Source of the DNA: Lichenostomus cassidix | Taxonomy: Eukaryota > Chordata > Aves > Passeriformes > Meliphagidae | NCBI GenBank assembly: GCA_008360975.2 | Contig: CM039184.1 | Coordinates: 54,340,797 to 54,404,796 of the forward strand | Direction of reading: 5' to 3' | Length of the DNA stretch: 64,000 bases | Shown: positions 54,101 to 63,545 of the stretch, piece after piece | Layout of the letters: each line of letters starts with the position of its first letter | Position numbering within the stretch: position 1 is the stretch's first letter | Position numbers and translations under genes: made by a program | Notes under the pieces: model-generated | Databases searched by the model: none | Told to the model about the DNA's origin: nothing | What the model saw: only the letters and a program-made list of their open reading frames with translations

Positions 54101-57100
54101 CTGTGATATTGAAATATATAAATGAAATTATTGGAGTAGTTAAACTTCTGGAGATTACCTTTAAGATTAAGTTGGACTACATACTGACAGGGGGTTTTCT
54201 GCCAGGTTATAATTCTCTTTTTAAAAGTCTTCTGCTCCAATACAACAAAATCACTACACAAGAAATATGCAATAGAGTTTGGATATTTTTCCCCCCTGTG
54301 AGTACTAGAGTAAATATGAATGGTGCTGCTTCCTTTTAATGATTGTTGGGACTGTAGTGGTAGCTGTGATATTCCATTGTGTTGGATGTTGCAGAGTATT
54401 TTATCTTTTGTTCTTATCTCTTCACCTGTTTTCCCTTTTCTGATCTTTCTGCTGCTGGTCACTCTAACAACACGTTACTCCTGGAGGTGCCAGCTGTAAC
54501 AGATAGCTTCTGTGTAGATTCTCTATATGTAAGGTAATTCCCTTTATGACTACTCTGTGTTTTACCTCCCTGCAGTAGTTCCTACTGAGAATTAGTGTCT
54601 GCAATAGCATTGTCTTCACTACGGTGCATAGGGTTTCTTAATGTTGTATGAACTGCTTTTATCCACTCATTTCACTTTTCTTATGCTGCTTGGCTGTGTT
54701 GATCTTCTGCTTGGTCTTTTGTTTACACTTAGAAACTTTTCTTCCTTTCTCTGTGTGCATTAGAGTTTTTAAAGTCATATTTGTATACAGCTAATCTAAG
54801 ACCATGTATATTTTATATTAAGAAATGAAAAGTAAGTTAAACCATGTTGCAGGGACATAGTTTTGGGGGGAGGGAAAAACAAGCTTTCAGTTGCATAAGA
54901 CCTCCAGTTGTAGCAAAAATTGACTTAAAGTCGTGGCTGAGAGCATTAATTCCAAGCTGATCTCCTTTGTATTCATCAGTTAGACAATTTGAGAAGGGTG
55001 AGTATGAGGAACTACTAGTAAGGGAACTAGTGTTAAGATTGCTTGCTGCACAGAGGCAATTAAGAGTTACTGAAGAATTTCACTTTCACATTGTGAGGAA
55101 TTATTTATATTAGTAACTTTGTGCGTGTCCTCTTTTTACACTGTGGTGGTTTCAACTGCAGCAATAAGCATTGCCTTAGAAAAGAACTTCCTGCTTTAGA
55201 TAAAAGGCGAAGCAGATGCAGATTGTATTCATCAAAGAACACATCTATTTAAATCACTTATGCATTTTTTTATGATACAAGTGTGAATTGTTCTTCTTTG
55301 ATTTGCCATTAGAGGTGAAAACAGATGGTAAAGGCTTATTTCAAAGTGTTTTCCATTAAATTAACCTGTGCTGTTCAGTGACTGTTCAGTGTAATAGGAT
55401 TTACCCCCTCTGGAATTCAGGAGAAAGAAATAAGATTGCAGGAAATGTTCAGCTTATCAAAAAGTTCACTGTGTCTGAGTTTACTATAACAGACTTCCAC
55501 TTGTAGCTTGGGTGGAGTAATAATAAAGAGTAATTTTTCACCTTCGAGAGCATATGGAAATAAGGCTTTGACTAGTGAGAAAATGGTTCTGAGCAGATGG
55601 CTGTAAATGATCCTAGGTGAATTTGATTTTATAGTTTTTTTAGTTGGAACTGGTTAGTCATTTTAGCTTGGGAGGTGATTCAAAACTGGCATCTAGATTT
55701 TTATCCCTGCAGAGACGGGATAGCAAAGAGTAACAAAGGAAGATGTTTGTCTTCAGTGTCTTTGGCTCAGTATTAGTTCAGTGTAGTTTGTAAAGGTTAG
55801 GCAAAAACTTCATCATAGAATCTATTTAATTTAAATATTCTGAGTCTTATTTAGTATCCCTGAGTATTTTACAATCAGTGGTTAAATTGAAAATACATTT
55901 TGCATGTTAAAATGCTTCTGCTTCAGTAAATCCTTTAACTGTTGTGTTTAACATAATTTTATGCTGGTAGTTGATAGAATTCTTTCTTATATATAAGAAT
56001 TATCTTTTTGAAAACTGTTACTCACTGGGTGTAATTATTTTAAAACTGTAATTATCATGCTGAATTTAGAGAATTGCTAAAATGGAATAAAAAAAGACTG
56101 GACTATCTGTAAACTAATGAAATTATGATATAAAAACATACTGTAATTGAAAGTTATTGTTCGTTAAAGAAATGAGTGCTTTCAAAACAGAATTAATATG
56201 TATGAAAGAAAGGATTCTTTTATAATCTCATGGTCTGCCTTTTCTTTTCCCCTGAAATGAAATTAAAGTGCTTAAACGTAAATGAACCATCTTTCCCCCC
56301 ACAGCTGTCTACACTCATGTACCTGTGATAAATTTTGAGCACCTAATTATACAGAGTAATGAAATAAGAGTGTTAATACAGCCCAAATTTGCACTTCTGC
56401 TAGCTGTTGGGTAAACTGTGAAAGAAATTCAAGATTAGACTCAAAAGAAATTAAGAATACAGCCAAACTTACTTAGCCTTTGTTTGCATGGTAAGAATTT
56501 CATGCCATTAATTACATTTTGAGCCCTGCTGGAAGGATGTCCTCTCTGGCTTCATGGAAACTGGAGAATGCCTCCTTAGCTCGTGTCATACAGGGTATTG
56601 GGAAGAAACAGTTCATGACTGAGGATGGTACAGTGTAACGTTCATTTAGCAAAACTAGGGAATAAGGGACATGTAGTTAAGGCTAGTATCAGTTCCCCTA
56701 TCTCATTTACCTCTGCAAAGAAACTTGGACCTATCCAAGGGGTTTTGTGAGTGGGAGACGAAACAGGGTAGAGGACACTGTTGCTCAAAAACATTTCTCT
56801 TCATGGTGTTGTGTATTTTTGTTGTTTTTGTGAGTAAGATTATGGCACAAAGCTGTTGAGTTTTAAATTTCCCACTTTTTATGTCTGATTTAGTAGAAAG
56901 CTTTCTAAATCATTATACAAATAAGATGTTATTTTTAGCACTGAAGTATCTGTACATATCTGAATTTGTTCTAAAGGTAGCATGGACTATAAGACTGTCT
57001 GGCATTGCTTGTATTCTTAAAAGAAGATCATGGCAAAAGATGATGAAATGTTGTGTAGGGAGGTGAATGCAAAGTAAACTCAGGGAGAATAAAAGGACAA

Positions 57101-60100
57101 TAACAAAAGAGAAAGAGAGGGGTAATAAAAACAGGGAAAATAGAGATAAGTAGAGGGAGAAAAGGCAAATAACCTTGTAATAATCTAATAACCTTTGAAG
57201 CAGTGCTAAACATTGAAACTCTCACTTTTTTTTCTGTTTGATGGCTACAGAAGTTCTGGAAGAGATCTATATAGCTTATAAATAATACTTGTTTAAAAGC
57301 ACAGTAATTAAAGCTCTCCTGAAAAATTTGTTTTACATGTGAGTCCTAGTCTGGACAGAGAGAAACTCTGTTTTCTTTTTTTCTAGTTCTTTAGCGCTAG
57401 ATGTGAATAGTGAGAAAAGGGAACAGCATGTGCCACATTGCAGTAAAAATATTTGTCTTGGAGGTTGTGTTATAGAACCTCTGTCAGGACCACAGAATTT
57501 AAATCATTCCAAGGCCATATGGCACTCAGTCTGTAAGGTGATACATTCAGTAAAAACTGAGCTGTCCACACTTTTACTGAAAGTGGTTTGGAAAAATACA
57601 ACTTTTAGAAAACTATCTGTAAAGACAGAGACAAATGCTCCTTTTGAAGTGGCATCTTTGATGTGGAAACTAAATATAAAAACTTCAGCATTGATAAATG
57701 GTTTTGGAAATTATGTTTTGGTACTCCAGTGGCAGTGTTTCTGGAAACCTGACTCTGCATTCTAGAAGTGGAGGTTTGGGTGTATTATGCAAGGTATTTG
57801 TGGCCTGCATGTGTTCTAACAGCTGTGCCAGCTGATTTATTAGTTGTCCTCATCTGCCTGTTTTCTTTTTGGCTTCATTCTCTTCAGACTTATTATAAAT
57901 ACATAAAAATTGGGAGCACAGAAGTATTTCATCTTTGTACTTGTTTTTCCAGTCTGTGTTGAATCAGAGTTTATTTCAATTTGTCCCTACTGACATTTCA
58001 GAGACTTGGATAAGTTTACATGTATTGTATCCTGCTGTCCTCCCCTCCCTCCCTTCCAGCAACTTGCTCTCTCCATGATTTGAGTTGGCCAGATGTGATC
58101 CAGTCAGATGTTTTGTTAGCTTGCTGAGGTGCATGTAACATTACACTAGGGTTACTACTGGAATTGTGGCAATTCACAGCAATACTTTTGTAATTTTTTT
58201 CTGAGGAAGATTTTTGTCATTTCTTGTGCCTTCTTTACAGGTAAAAAGATGGTAAAATACTTAGGTTACCATGGCAAAATCTCTGCCTATTCTTTTAATT
58301 AATTTACATTTTCCAAAATACCTTTGTATGATTCCAGGCATTTAAAATCTTTGCTAATTATTTTTTAATTTTTCTTCTTTTAACTACCTCCATTGTCACT
58401 AAATCTGGTATAAGTTTTCCTTTCTGGTAATAATTGATGGTGACACTTCTCTTAATTACTTGAAGTGGCTGCTGAGGCCCTGAATATACATGAATGCATA
58501 TTTTCTGAGCTGAATGAAGCTCTGCTGGATACCCAAATAATCCTATGTCTCTTCTGGTATTCAAATACTGAGGTGATGGTTATAATAACAAGTGTCCATT
58601 CCTTAATGAAATTTTGTCACTACAATGTAGAGAACTAATCTGTAATGCCAAAGCTTTTATAAAAGGTAGTTAAATTTAAACCCTTATTTTCTAGTTTAGT
58701 GTGTTGCATTTACCATCTAGTCTTTTCCATTAGTTCTCTTACTGACTTAGAATTCTTCTATGGTTGTTGCAATTATCTGTGCAATATAGGGATGCCACCA
58801 GCACCTATTTTTTGTTGCTTCTTGCCCAAACTTAAGTAATGGTCAAAATGGCCTGAACTAGGTGTCTTTCTTCCATTACTGAACGTGTAACAATTGTTCT
58901 GTTGGAACTGATTAGGAATAAATGGGAGTTTGAGATGGAGAAGACTTCCAGTATACCCTAAAAGTTTAGTATCTTCTATCACTTAATATAATTGAGAAGT
59001 GTAGCCTTTTGCCTTGGTCCATCTTTGGAGTTAATTCTCTTCTTTCAGGAAGAGCTGTCATAAATTGTAGCATCTTCAGTAAGAGGAGTTATTAATAGAT
59101 GAATAAGGTGGGAAAATGGTGCTGACTACTTCAGTTGCTCTGTGTTGGCAATATTGCTTAAATTTTTAATTTCCTGGAAATGGAGCATCCTTCAAGGTGT
59201 TTACTTCATCCTCCTGCAAACACAGAATTATTCTTTTTTTCAAAGATCAATATATTCTTAGCATTTCTTAATTTAGATGATATGGTGAAAATATGGCTAT
59301 TTAGTAAAATGCAGTCCAGATATAAAACCAAACTTTAAATCACAGTATAATCCACTGAAATTTTTTGTCCGACCAGTTCCAGTTATTGGACACAACTGCT
59401 TTGTACAAGGCCCTTTGAAATAGTTAAAATTTAGAAAAAGTATGTTAGCTCTTAAGGCTGTTCAAGGAGCTTAATGATAGTACAGAAAGCCGGGGATGAT
59501 CAAGCGAAGCTCACTTGCTCTCTGTTTTAATTAAACCTTATGTGTTGGTTGTTAAATTTGAGAAACTTAGCATTCTGCAATTTAGGTATGTATGCTTTTT
59601 ACTTTTAAATTTTAAGAATTAGTGCTCTGAGTGATAAAGTAGTGCTTATGCATATAACAGCGTAGATGCCAGAAGCACGGCCAAGGCAGACTGGCTGCCA
59701 TTCCTTGTCCTTGTGCCTTCTGTCTTCTCAGCATTGCAGCTTAATTCAGGCATGGTTTCCTCTTATTTTTTCCTTGAGTCAGTTCTCCTCTAATGAATGA
59801 TCTGTGCATTAAAGACATATGGCAATTTAATTTTCTGTATTTATTTTTTTTTTATCTGACATTTATATTTGTATAGATAAAATATGCAGTGAAATTAGAG
59901 GACAAAGTGAAGAGAATGTTAGGAGTTTTCTTAAGAAGGTTATAATTTCACGTATCTTGAGTGAAAGGAATTATTTTCTTCTTTCTTGACATGAACAATT
60001 TTTTCCCATTAATTTCTATTTGGTATTTTGTTTGCAAAACTGGTCAGAGTGGTTGTACTACTGCTACTGCTGTTTCTTGAATACTGCAAATGCAGTCTTT

Positions 60101-63100
60101 TGTTCATATCTGCAGTTTGATACTAATATGAATGCAATTATTTCAAAGTTACATTGATGCCTGTGTAGAGGACAAGTAGAAAGGTAGAATCAAATTGTTT
60201 TTATAGTGTTAACAGGGTATTTTTCATGAAGTAGGCAAGCTTTTTTATAAAAAAATTGTGAACTATTTTTAGTTGTTTTATAAGCACCTTCTCTCCATCT
60301 GAAACCTCATAAAAGAACTCAAAAAAAGCATGCTTGCATTAGTACTCATTTTGTTAATAGACACAAATATGAACAGCTTGAAAATACTGAAGATGAGCCA
60401 AGGTGGCCCTTTAAATAGTTTAGCGATGCTTAGTTTTGAGTGTCTCTCATGTTGTAGTGCTTAATCCTTTTATTTACTTGTCATGTAAATTTGTCTAAAT
60501 GTGAGGATTTTTTTTCCTTTTGACTCCCCAGGTGGCCCAGAACATTGGCAGGCATCACAGCATACCTGCTGTGTACACGTTATTCTGCTGGCAGTGGGAT
60601 ATATCCTGGCAACTCACAAGATGAGAGAAGAGCCTGGCGCAGATGCGACAGGGGAGGGTACTGGGCAGACGAGGACTACTCCAGGTGCCAGTATGCAAAT
60701 GATGTGACTCGAGTTCTTTATATGTTCAATCAGGTAATTTGTGCATTTCTGTACAATCACATTATGAAAACCTAATTAATGAGAATAAAAACTCAGAAGA
60801 CCTTTCATCTTTTTTAAGCTGGAAATACTGGTGGTTTAGATAGGTTCTGATGGACACATGCCTCTGAGTACAATATTGGAATTTGAAGGTTTAGGTTAAA
60901 AGCTTGGTCTAATATCTGTTTTGAGTGCCCCTAGATTGAAAGTGCAAGGAAAATTTTATACTTTGTACTTGTCTAAAGCATAGGAGAATGGCTTGTCATT
61001 GTTACTTTTGTCAGCTGGATGCCCTGTCCTACCCACATACTATAAAGAAACAAGGCAGGCTTAATCTGTAATGGAGAACAGCTCTTTTCATTATAATAAC
61101 AGACAGCAAGTCAAACTCTGCTCTGCCTTTGTTGCTGTAAAGCTTTGATAGATTCGGTGTGATTGGTGGGAGTTAACTAGTGAAAGCAGTGACTATTAAC
61201 TAGGCTTCTTTATCTGGTAGCACTCTTACCAGGATACAATAGAGTATTCTAGAATTCAAATTGTAGCTATGAAACAAAAATTTTCAGCTCCAAGTTCCTT
61301 TTGAGGTTTATCTAGTTAATGCACACTTCCACAAACACTGTTCTGCAGTGATGTACCCAACCTTGTCTGTGTGAGTGCTGTGTTGTAAATTACTCCATAA
61401 AGCTTTGAACTTCTGGTGTAAGCTTGTTTTCCAATGCATGCGGTCAGTTCGCTAGTATGGATGCAACAGGTGAAACTATGGAAATATGAGATTGTTTTTG
61501 GTGTGGTGTTTTGGAGTTCCTTTAGTCGCTGTTTTTTTGTTTTTTAATAACAATGCTTGGTCTCTGGTGGTGATGATGTTGGTAGCACCACTTATGTTTA
61601 ACATGGGGCTGTGATGCTTGTCTGAGCCCATGGCAGGATTTTTGCATGTTCTGTGGGTTTGGAGTGTTTCAGTTCATCTCACATTCTTTTAGGAGAAACT
61701 TCATACCAACCTATCTGAAGCACCTCAGCACCCAATTGAGACAATCAGATCTAAACTGGTATTTTGCTCTTGGGATGTCTTAGATTTATACACACAGTGA
61801 AATCTTGATGTCCAAACTGCTTGGGCTAACTCCAGTTTGAGGCAAAACAGTTGTACTGAATACTGTGTGGATGGGTTGTTGCTGACTTACTCTGTCTGCA
61901 TTCAGGTATTTCCTAATGCAGGGTAGCTTTGCCAGCTTTAAGGTAGGAAGTTTAAAATGGAAGCATCAGACTGGTATCTTCAAAAAAGCAAAAGAATAAT
62001 TTTCATGTGTGAAGTAGATAACTTCCTATTACCTACTTAAAAATATATGTATACAGGTATTCTATGCTGAAATAAAAGTGGGGTTTTTTTAAGGGAAAAG
62101 TGGAATGTTTTGGGTGTGGTAGTTGTTTTTACTTACTATAATTGCCTTCCTTTTATGTGTAGTAGATCTGGAATTTTTAACAGTTTTCTTCTGCACAGAA
62201 ATTTCTTGTCTCTGAGACTAATGTTAAATGTATCATATTACAAACATGTTTATAGCCTTTGAACAAAGGTAGCTGAGCTGTTTTGAACATCAGAACTTAG
62301 CCAAAAATTTTAGATCAAGTAAAGGTTCACATGTAAAATGAAATGAAACATGTAACATTCTACAAGAGCATTTATATTCCACTGTTCTTGTTTGTGTATT
62401 GAATAGGTACAGTTTTAGGTGAAAAGAAATTCATGATTAAATGATTAAAGAAAAAGTTCAAAAGGTTAAAAAAATTTGAAATTGAACACAGTATCTGAAT
62501 TTGAATGTTGACCTTGTTCAGTGCATGTTATGACTTTGAACGCTATTTGCACTTTAAATGCAGAACGTTTAGCATATTGACAAAAATTATCTTCCATTAG
62601 TCACACTGAAATTTATGTACAGGTGCTAAGACTGGAAAAGACAAATATATAGTTGTGCCTATGTAGCACTTGTCAAATTCAGTAGGGCAGACTAGATAGG
62701 TCTTCACCAAAAACTAGAGAGAGAACGTCTCTAGTTTGGATTATCGTGGATAAACAGCATCCGAACATGAGCCAATAACATTTGCAGGGCTTTCCACTAT
62801 ACTATGTAAAATTTTCCAATTTTGGGCCCTGCTAGCTCAGGCATGTTGATGTATTATTTGTGAAGAATTTTCCATCATGGAGTTTGTTTCAGGAGTGAAA
62901 TCATGACCTTTGTCATAGAGAGATCTGTCCTGTTTTTTTAATGTCTATTCTATTCCAAATCTTCCTATAATTACAGAATTGAGAGTGAATGCTGTGGCAG
63001 TGGTATGTTTGAATTGGTTTTGGCTTCTCTTCCTCTAAAATGCTATATTTAAAGAGCTTTATGTTGTCATGCCCTGGCTTTGGTGAAAATGAAAATAAGC

Positions 63101-63545
63101 AGTTGACAGTACTGTTTTGAGGTTCTTTTCTTCTTTTTCTGGTGCAATACCTCTGGCCCTTCTAGGTCAACAGCACAAACCCCAGTTGCTGGCTGCCAGT
63201 ACAAACAGTAGTTCTCTGGCTTGTAGGAAATGTTTTTGCTTACAGTTAAGGTGGTAGTCCTTAGCTACTCAAAACACTTGATCCCTGTGGGAGTTGCTCT
63301 CCTTTTTGGATGAATGCTTATTTATTAATTGATGAAGCATTGTCTCTATTTTGTACTTCCTTTTTTTTAATCCTCATGTTTGTTCTCCTACATAGATGCC
63401 GCTCAACCTTACTAATGCAGTGGCAACAGCAAGACAGCTCTTGGCTTACACTGTTGAAGCAGCAAATTTTTCTGATAAAATGGATGTTATTTTTGTGGCT
63501 GAAATGATAGAGAAATTCGGAAGATTTGCTGAAAAATACAAAGAG
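26034..63545 (+). CDS. ADGRA3: ADGRA3 (GPR125) adhesion GPCR, 5' part of gene, exons 1-10
   Basis: The ten exons joined give 481 codons without a stop, covering most of the extracellular part of adhesion G-protein-coupled receptor A3. Domain order is signal peptide (about 1-38), N-terminal cap (43-87), four LRRs (88-184), LRR C-terminal cap (185-237), Ig-like domain (about 245-345), hormone-receptor-like domain (about 351-418) and the beginning of the GAIN-linked region (432-481). Group A adhesion GPCRs comprise ADGRA1, A2 (GPR124) and A3; the LRR-Ig-HormR layout fits A2 and A3, and residue runs such as the Ig start match what I recall of A3. In vertebrates ADGRA3 is a plasma-membrane protein linked to planar polarity and Wnt signalling. 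The GAIN/GPS, seven-helix and tail exons are outside the window. All splice junctions are GT-AG. The gene is therefore truncated only by the window edge. Confidence 0.95.
26811..26875 (-). mobile_element. CR1 3'-end fragment, minus strand
   Basis: tcatagaaaggtttgggttg followed by gaaggga, a degraded agatca/gctggtccaat block and cccctggcatgg is the reverse complement of the last bases of a CR1 element. It is a very short 5'-truncated copy about 500 bp inside intron 1. The adjoining GC-rich 100 bp to the right could be flanking sequence or further diverged CR1. Confidence 0.82.
30805..30844. repeat. Tandem duplication, about 21-bp period
   Basis: Two copies of ggttgaatagtgttttccc (one with a single G to A change) lie side by side, with two bases between them. 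Confidence 0.8.
31865..31900. repeat. Tandem duplication, 18-bp unit
   Basis: Two adjacent copies of a unit starting gataaagtatgttt, differing at the last few bases. Confidence 0.8.
38590..40080 (+). mobile_element. Long decayed CR1-like LINE, plus strand
   Basis: A broken but ordered trail of reverse-transcriptase LINE sequence. Near 38,660-38,780 the frame reads CPGQDGVTEELLELW and then FEDWRITNAHFYK, which fits the CR1/L3-type reverse-transcriptase stretch PGxDG...LKEL...PEDWR.A...P..K. Further right, tgttaggaattactaggaa, gagtactgtgtcagttgtgg, tcagaaatcattaaggtgg, gagctgacaggagg and tactgtggagct follow the 3' half of such elements. The end (about 40,010-40,080: gcatctgctgtgatct... agacccgatccagtt) resembles the 3' tail of reptile-type CR1. 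Many frameshifts and stops make it inactive. It is about 1.5 kb and older than the copy in intron 2. Exact subfamily is not assigned. Confidence 0.75.
40649..40720 (+). CDS. ADGRA3: ADGRA3 exon 2: leucine-rich repeat 1
   Basis: 72 bp between acceptor ttcatag and donor gtaagt, phase 2 on both sides. It encodes residues 88-112, LILSNNKITELKNGSF followed by SGLHLLERL, a complete LRR unit with the LxLxxNxI signature. N100 in N-G-S is a possible N-glycosylation site. The equal length and phase of exons 2-5 mean that any one can be lost without breaking the frame. Confidence 0.96.
43484..43930 (+). mobile_element. CR1 LINE, 3' region, plus strand
   Basis: It starts with codons for K-F-N-K-G-K-C-K, a well-known CR1 ORF2 motif (FNKxKCK), continues through the ...SCIRGRVNPCTSTG... 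region, and shows ggaacctcatcaatgcctat, ctgaacatgaggaagaactt (N-M-R-K-N-F-F motif), ggttggactgcatgac and ccttccaacctgacccat in CR1 order. It ends in a degraded octamer-type terminus (tgggtgatac). It is 5' truncated and internally deleted, with frame breaks, and looks younger than the intron 1 copy. It lies sense to ADGRA3. Confidence 0.9.
44895..45100 (+). repeat. G/T-only low-complexity tract
   Basis: About 200 bases with almost no A or C on the plus strand: runs of T interrupted by G, GG, GGG and ggggggtt. It is in the sense strand of the ADGRA3 primary transcript. Apparent open frames here are low-complexity Phe/Val/Cys strings and are not genes. Confidence 0.88.
47230..47380 (+). repeat. 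G/T-only tract upstream of exon 3
   Basis: Blocks such as ggttggttgggttttttgg give four or more G-runs of two or three with short T loops, so the sense RNA could form a two-tier G-quadruplex. It ends about 100 bases before the exon 3 acceptor. It has the same character as the tract at 44,895-45,100. Confidence 0.85.
47480..47551 (+). CDS. ADGRA3: ADGRA3 exon 3: leucine-rich repeat 2
   Basis: 72 bp between acceptor ctccgcag and donor gtaagt, phase 2 at both ends. It encodes residues 112-136: DLKNNLISTIDPGAF then LGLSSLKRL. The LxLxxNxIxxI pattern and the closing LxxLxxL are intact. It is the second of four equal LRR exons. Confidence 0.97.
48103..48138. repeat. Poly-T tract
   Basis: About 36 bases of T with two single C interruptions. 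No retroposed body could be identified next to it. Confidence 0.88.
48554..48600. repeat. TA/CA microsatellite
   Basis: Alternating tatata, cata and cacaca blocks, an imperfect compound dinucleotide repeat. Confidence 0.9.
48906..48977 (+). CDS. ADGRA3: ADGRA3 exon 4: leucine-rich repeat 3
   Basis: 72 bp between acceptor atttatag and donor gtaagt, phase 2 at both ends. It encodes residues 136-160: DLTNNRIGCLNADIF then RGLVNLIRL. A cysteine (C145) sits in the variable part of the repeat. The acceptor is followed by ag, so a two-base shifted acceptor is possible in principle but would break the frame. Confidence 0.97.
48978..49864 (+). other. ADGRA3 intron 4 (887 bp)
   Basis: GT-AG intron with AT-rich sequence and no repeat or gene recognised. 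Confidence 0.9.
49865..49936 (+). CDS. ADGRA3: ADGRA3 exon 5: leucine-rich repeat 4
   Basis: 72 bp between acceptor atttctcag and donor gtaagt, phase 2 at both ends. It encodes residues 160-184: NLSGNLFSTLTQGTF then DHLGSLKSL. It is the last LRR before the cysteine cap; the repeat's Asn position is kept (N165) while the following residues are LF instead of xI. Confidence 0.97.
49937..51485 (+). other. ADGRA3 intron 5 (1.55 kb)
   Basis: GT-AG intron, AT-rich, no mobile element or gene recognised. Confidence 0.9.
51486..51646 (+). CDS. ADGRA3: ADGRA3 exon 6: LRR C-terminal cap
   Basis: 161 bp between acceptor ttgttgcag and donor gtaagc; phase 2 in, phase 1 out. It encodes residues 184-237, EFQTDYLLCDCNILWMHQW and onward to GVKQELLTC. 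Cysteines C193, C195, C216 and C237 form the usual four-cysteine LRRCT pattern, with the typical CDCxxxW start. N208 in N-I-T is a likely glycosylation site. This domain closes the LRR solenoid and leads straight into the Ig domain. Confidence 0.97.
51647..52531 (+). other. ADGRA3 intron 6 (885 bp)
   Basis: GT-AG intron, AT-rich, no repeat or gene recognised. Confidence 0.9.
52532..52745 (+). CDS. ADGRA3: ADGRA3 exon 7: first half of Ig-like domain
   Basis: 214 bp between acceptor gcattctag and donor gtgaat; phase 1 in, phase 2 out. It encodes residues 238-309, including PSFYMTPSHRQVVFEGDS and LPFQCMASYIDQDMQVLWYQ. C266 is the first Ig disulfide cysteine and W279 the core tryptophan. N303 (N-C-S) is a potential glycosylation site. 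The residue run is very close to what I recall of mammalian ADGRA3, showing strong conservation. Without splicing, the frame would stop shortly after A308. Confidence 0.97.
52746..53678 (+). other. ADGRA3 intron 7 (933 bp)
   Basis: GT-AG intron splitting the Ig domain. No repeat or gene recognised. Confidence 0.9.
53679..53843 (+). CDS. ADGRA3: ADGRA3 exon 8: second half of Ig-like domain
   Basis: 165 bp between acceptor ctttctag and donor gttagt; phase 2 at both ends. It encodes residues 309-364. ALTISNIQAGSTGNWGC supplies the G-x-W/Y-x-C end of the Ig fold, with C326 pairing with C266. N335 in N-N-T-R is a possible glycosylation site. SSAQYCPPERVVNNKGDF starts the next domain with C351. 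The donor gttagt is weaker than the others; a second donor-like caggttggt lies 14 bases downstream and would shift the frame. Confidence 0.96.
53892..53931. repeat. Tandem duplication, 21-bp period
   Basis: Two copies of tttcaattcacttctgact separated by two bases, within 50 bases of the exon 8 donor. Confidence 0.85.
57387..57765 (+). other. Speculative alternative last exon in ADGRA3 intron 8
   Basis: A pyrimidine-rich stretch ending ctttttttctag at 57,386 is a good acceptor-like signal. Joined to the exon 8 donor, the next base completes the split codon (ag+t) and the frame stays open for about 126 further codons to TAG at 57,763-57,765. The peptide starts SLALDVNSEKREQH and has no domain I recognise. 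The product would be a secreted LRR-Ig protein without HormR, GAIN or membrane helices. An open frame of this length is expected about once or twice by chance in this much AT-rich DNA, no AATAAA lies close downstream, and I know of no such isoform. It is a hypothesis only. Confidence 0.15.
60532..60733 (+). CDS. ADGRA3: ADGRA3 exon 9: hormone-receptor-like domain
   Basis: 202 bp between acceptor ctccccag and donor gtaatt; phase 2 in, phase 0 out. It encodes residues 364-431: WPRTLAGITAYLLC, then GSGIYPGNSQDERRAWRRC and DRGGYWADEDYSRC. Cysteines C378, C402 and C416 with W399 and W408 form the HormR pattern also seen in secretin-type receptors; C351 in exon 8 probably joins them. The exon ends YANDVTRVLYMFNQ, linking to the GAIN region. 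Confidence 0.96.
60734..63395 (+). other. ADGRA3 intron 9 (2.66 kb)
   Basis: GT-AG intron with AT-rich sequence. No mobile element or gene recognised. Confidence 0.9.
63396..63545 (+). CDS. ADGRA3: ADGRA3 exon 10: start of GAIN-linked region
   Basis: 150 bp between acceptor cctacatag and donor gtaact, phase 0 at both ends, so it could be skipped in frame. It encodes residues 432-481: MPLNLTNAVATARQLLAY, then TVEAANFSDKMDVIFVAEM and IEKFGRFAEKYKE. N435 (N-L-T) and N455 (N-F-S) are possible glycosylation sites. The helical, Ala/Leu-rich character fits the start of GAIN subdomain A. From memory the mammalian protein has about two more residues after KFGRF, so the C-terminal end may differ slightly between lineages. 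Confidence 0.95.

Larger units (their letters stand above)
53844..60531 (+). other. ADGRA3 intron 8 (6.69 kb)
   Basis: GT-AG intron. It contains a 21-bp tandem duplication (53,892-53,931) and, at 57,387-57,765, an open stretch behind an acceptor-like sequence that is described separately. A purine-rich patch lies at about 57,090-57,165. No CR1 copy was recognised. Confidence 0.85.

Noticed and set aside
54043..54462. 139-codon minus-strand frame in intron 8
   Set aside because: No domain, no promoter context and no sign of a retroposed gene; treated as chance.
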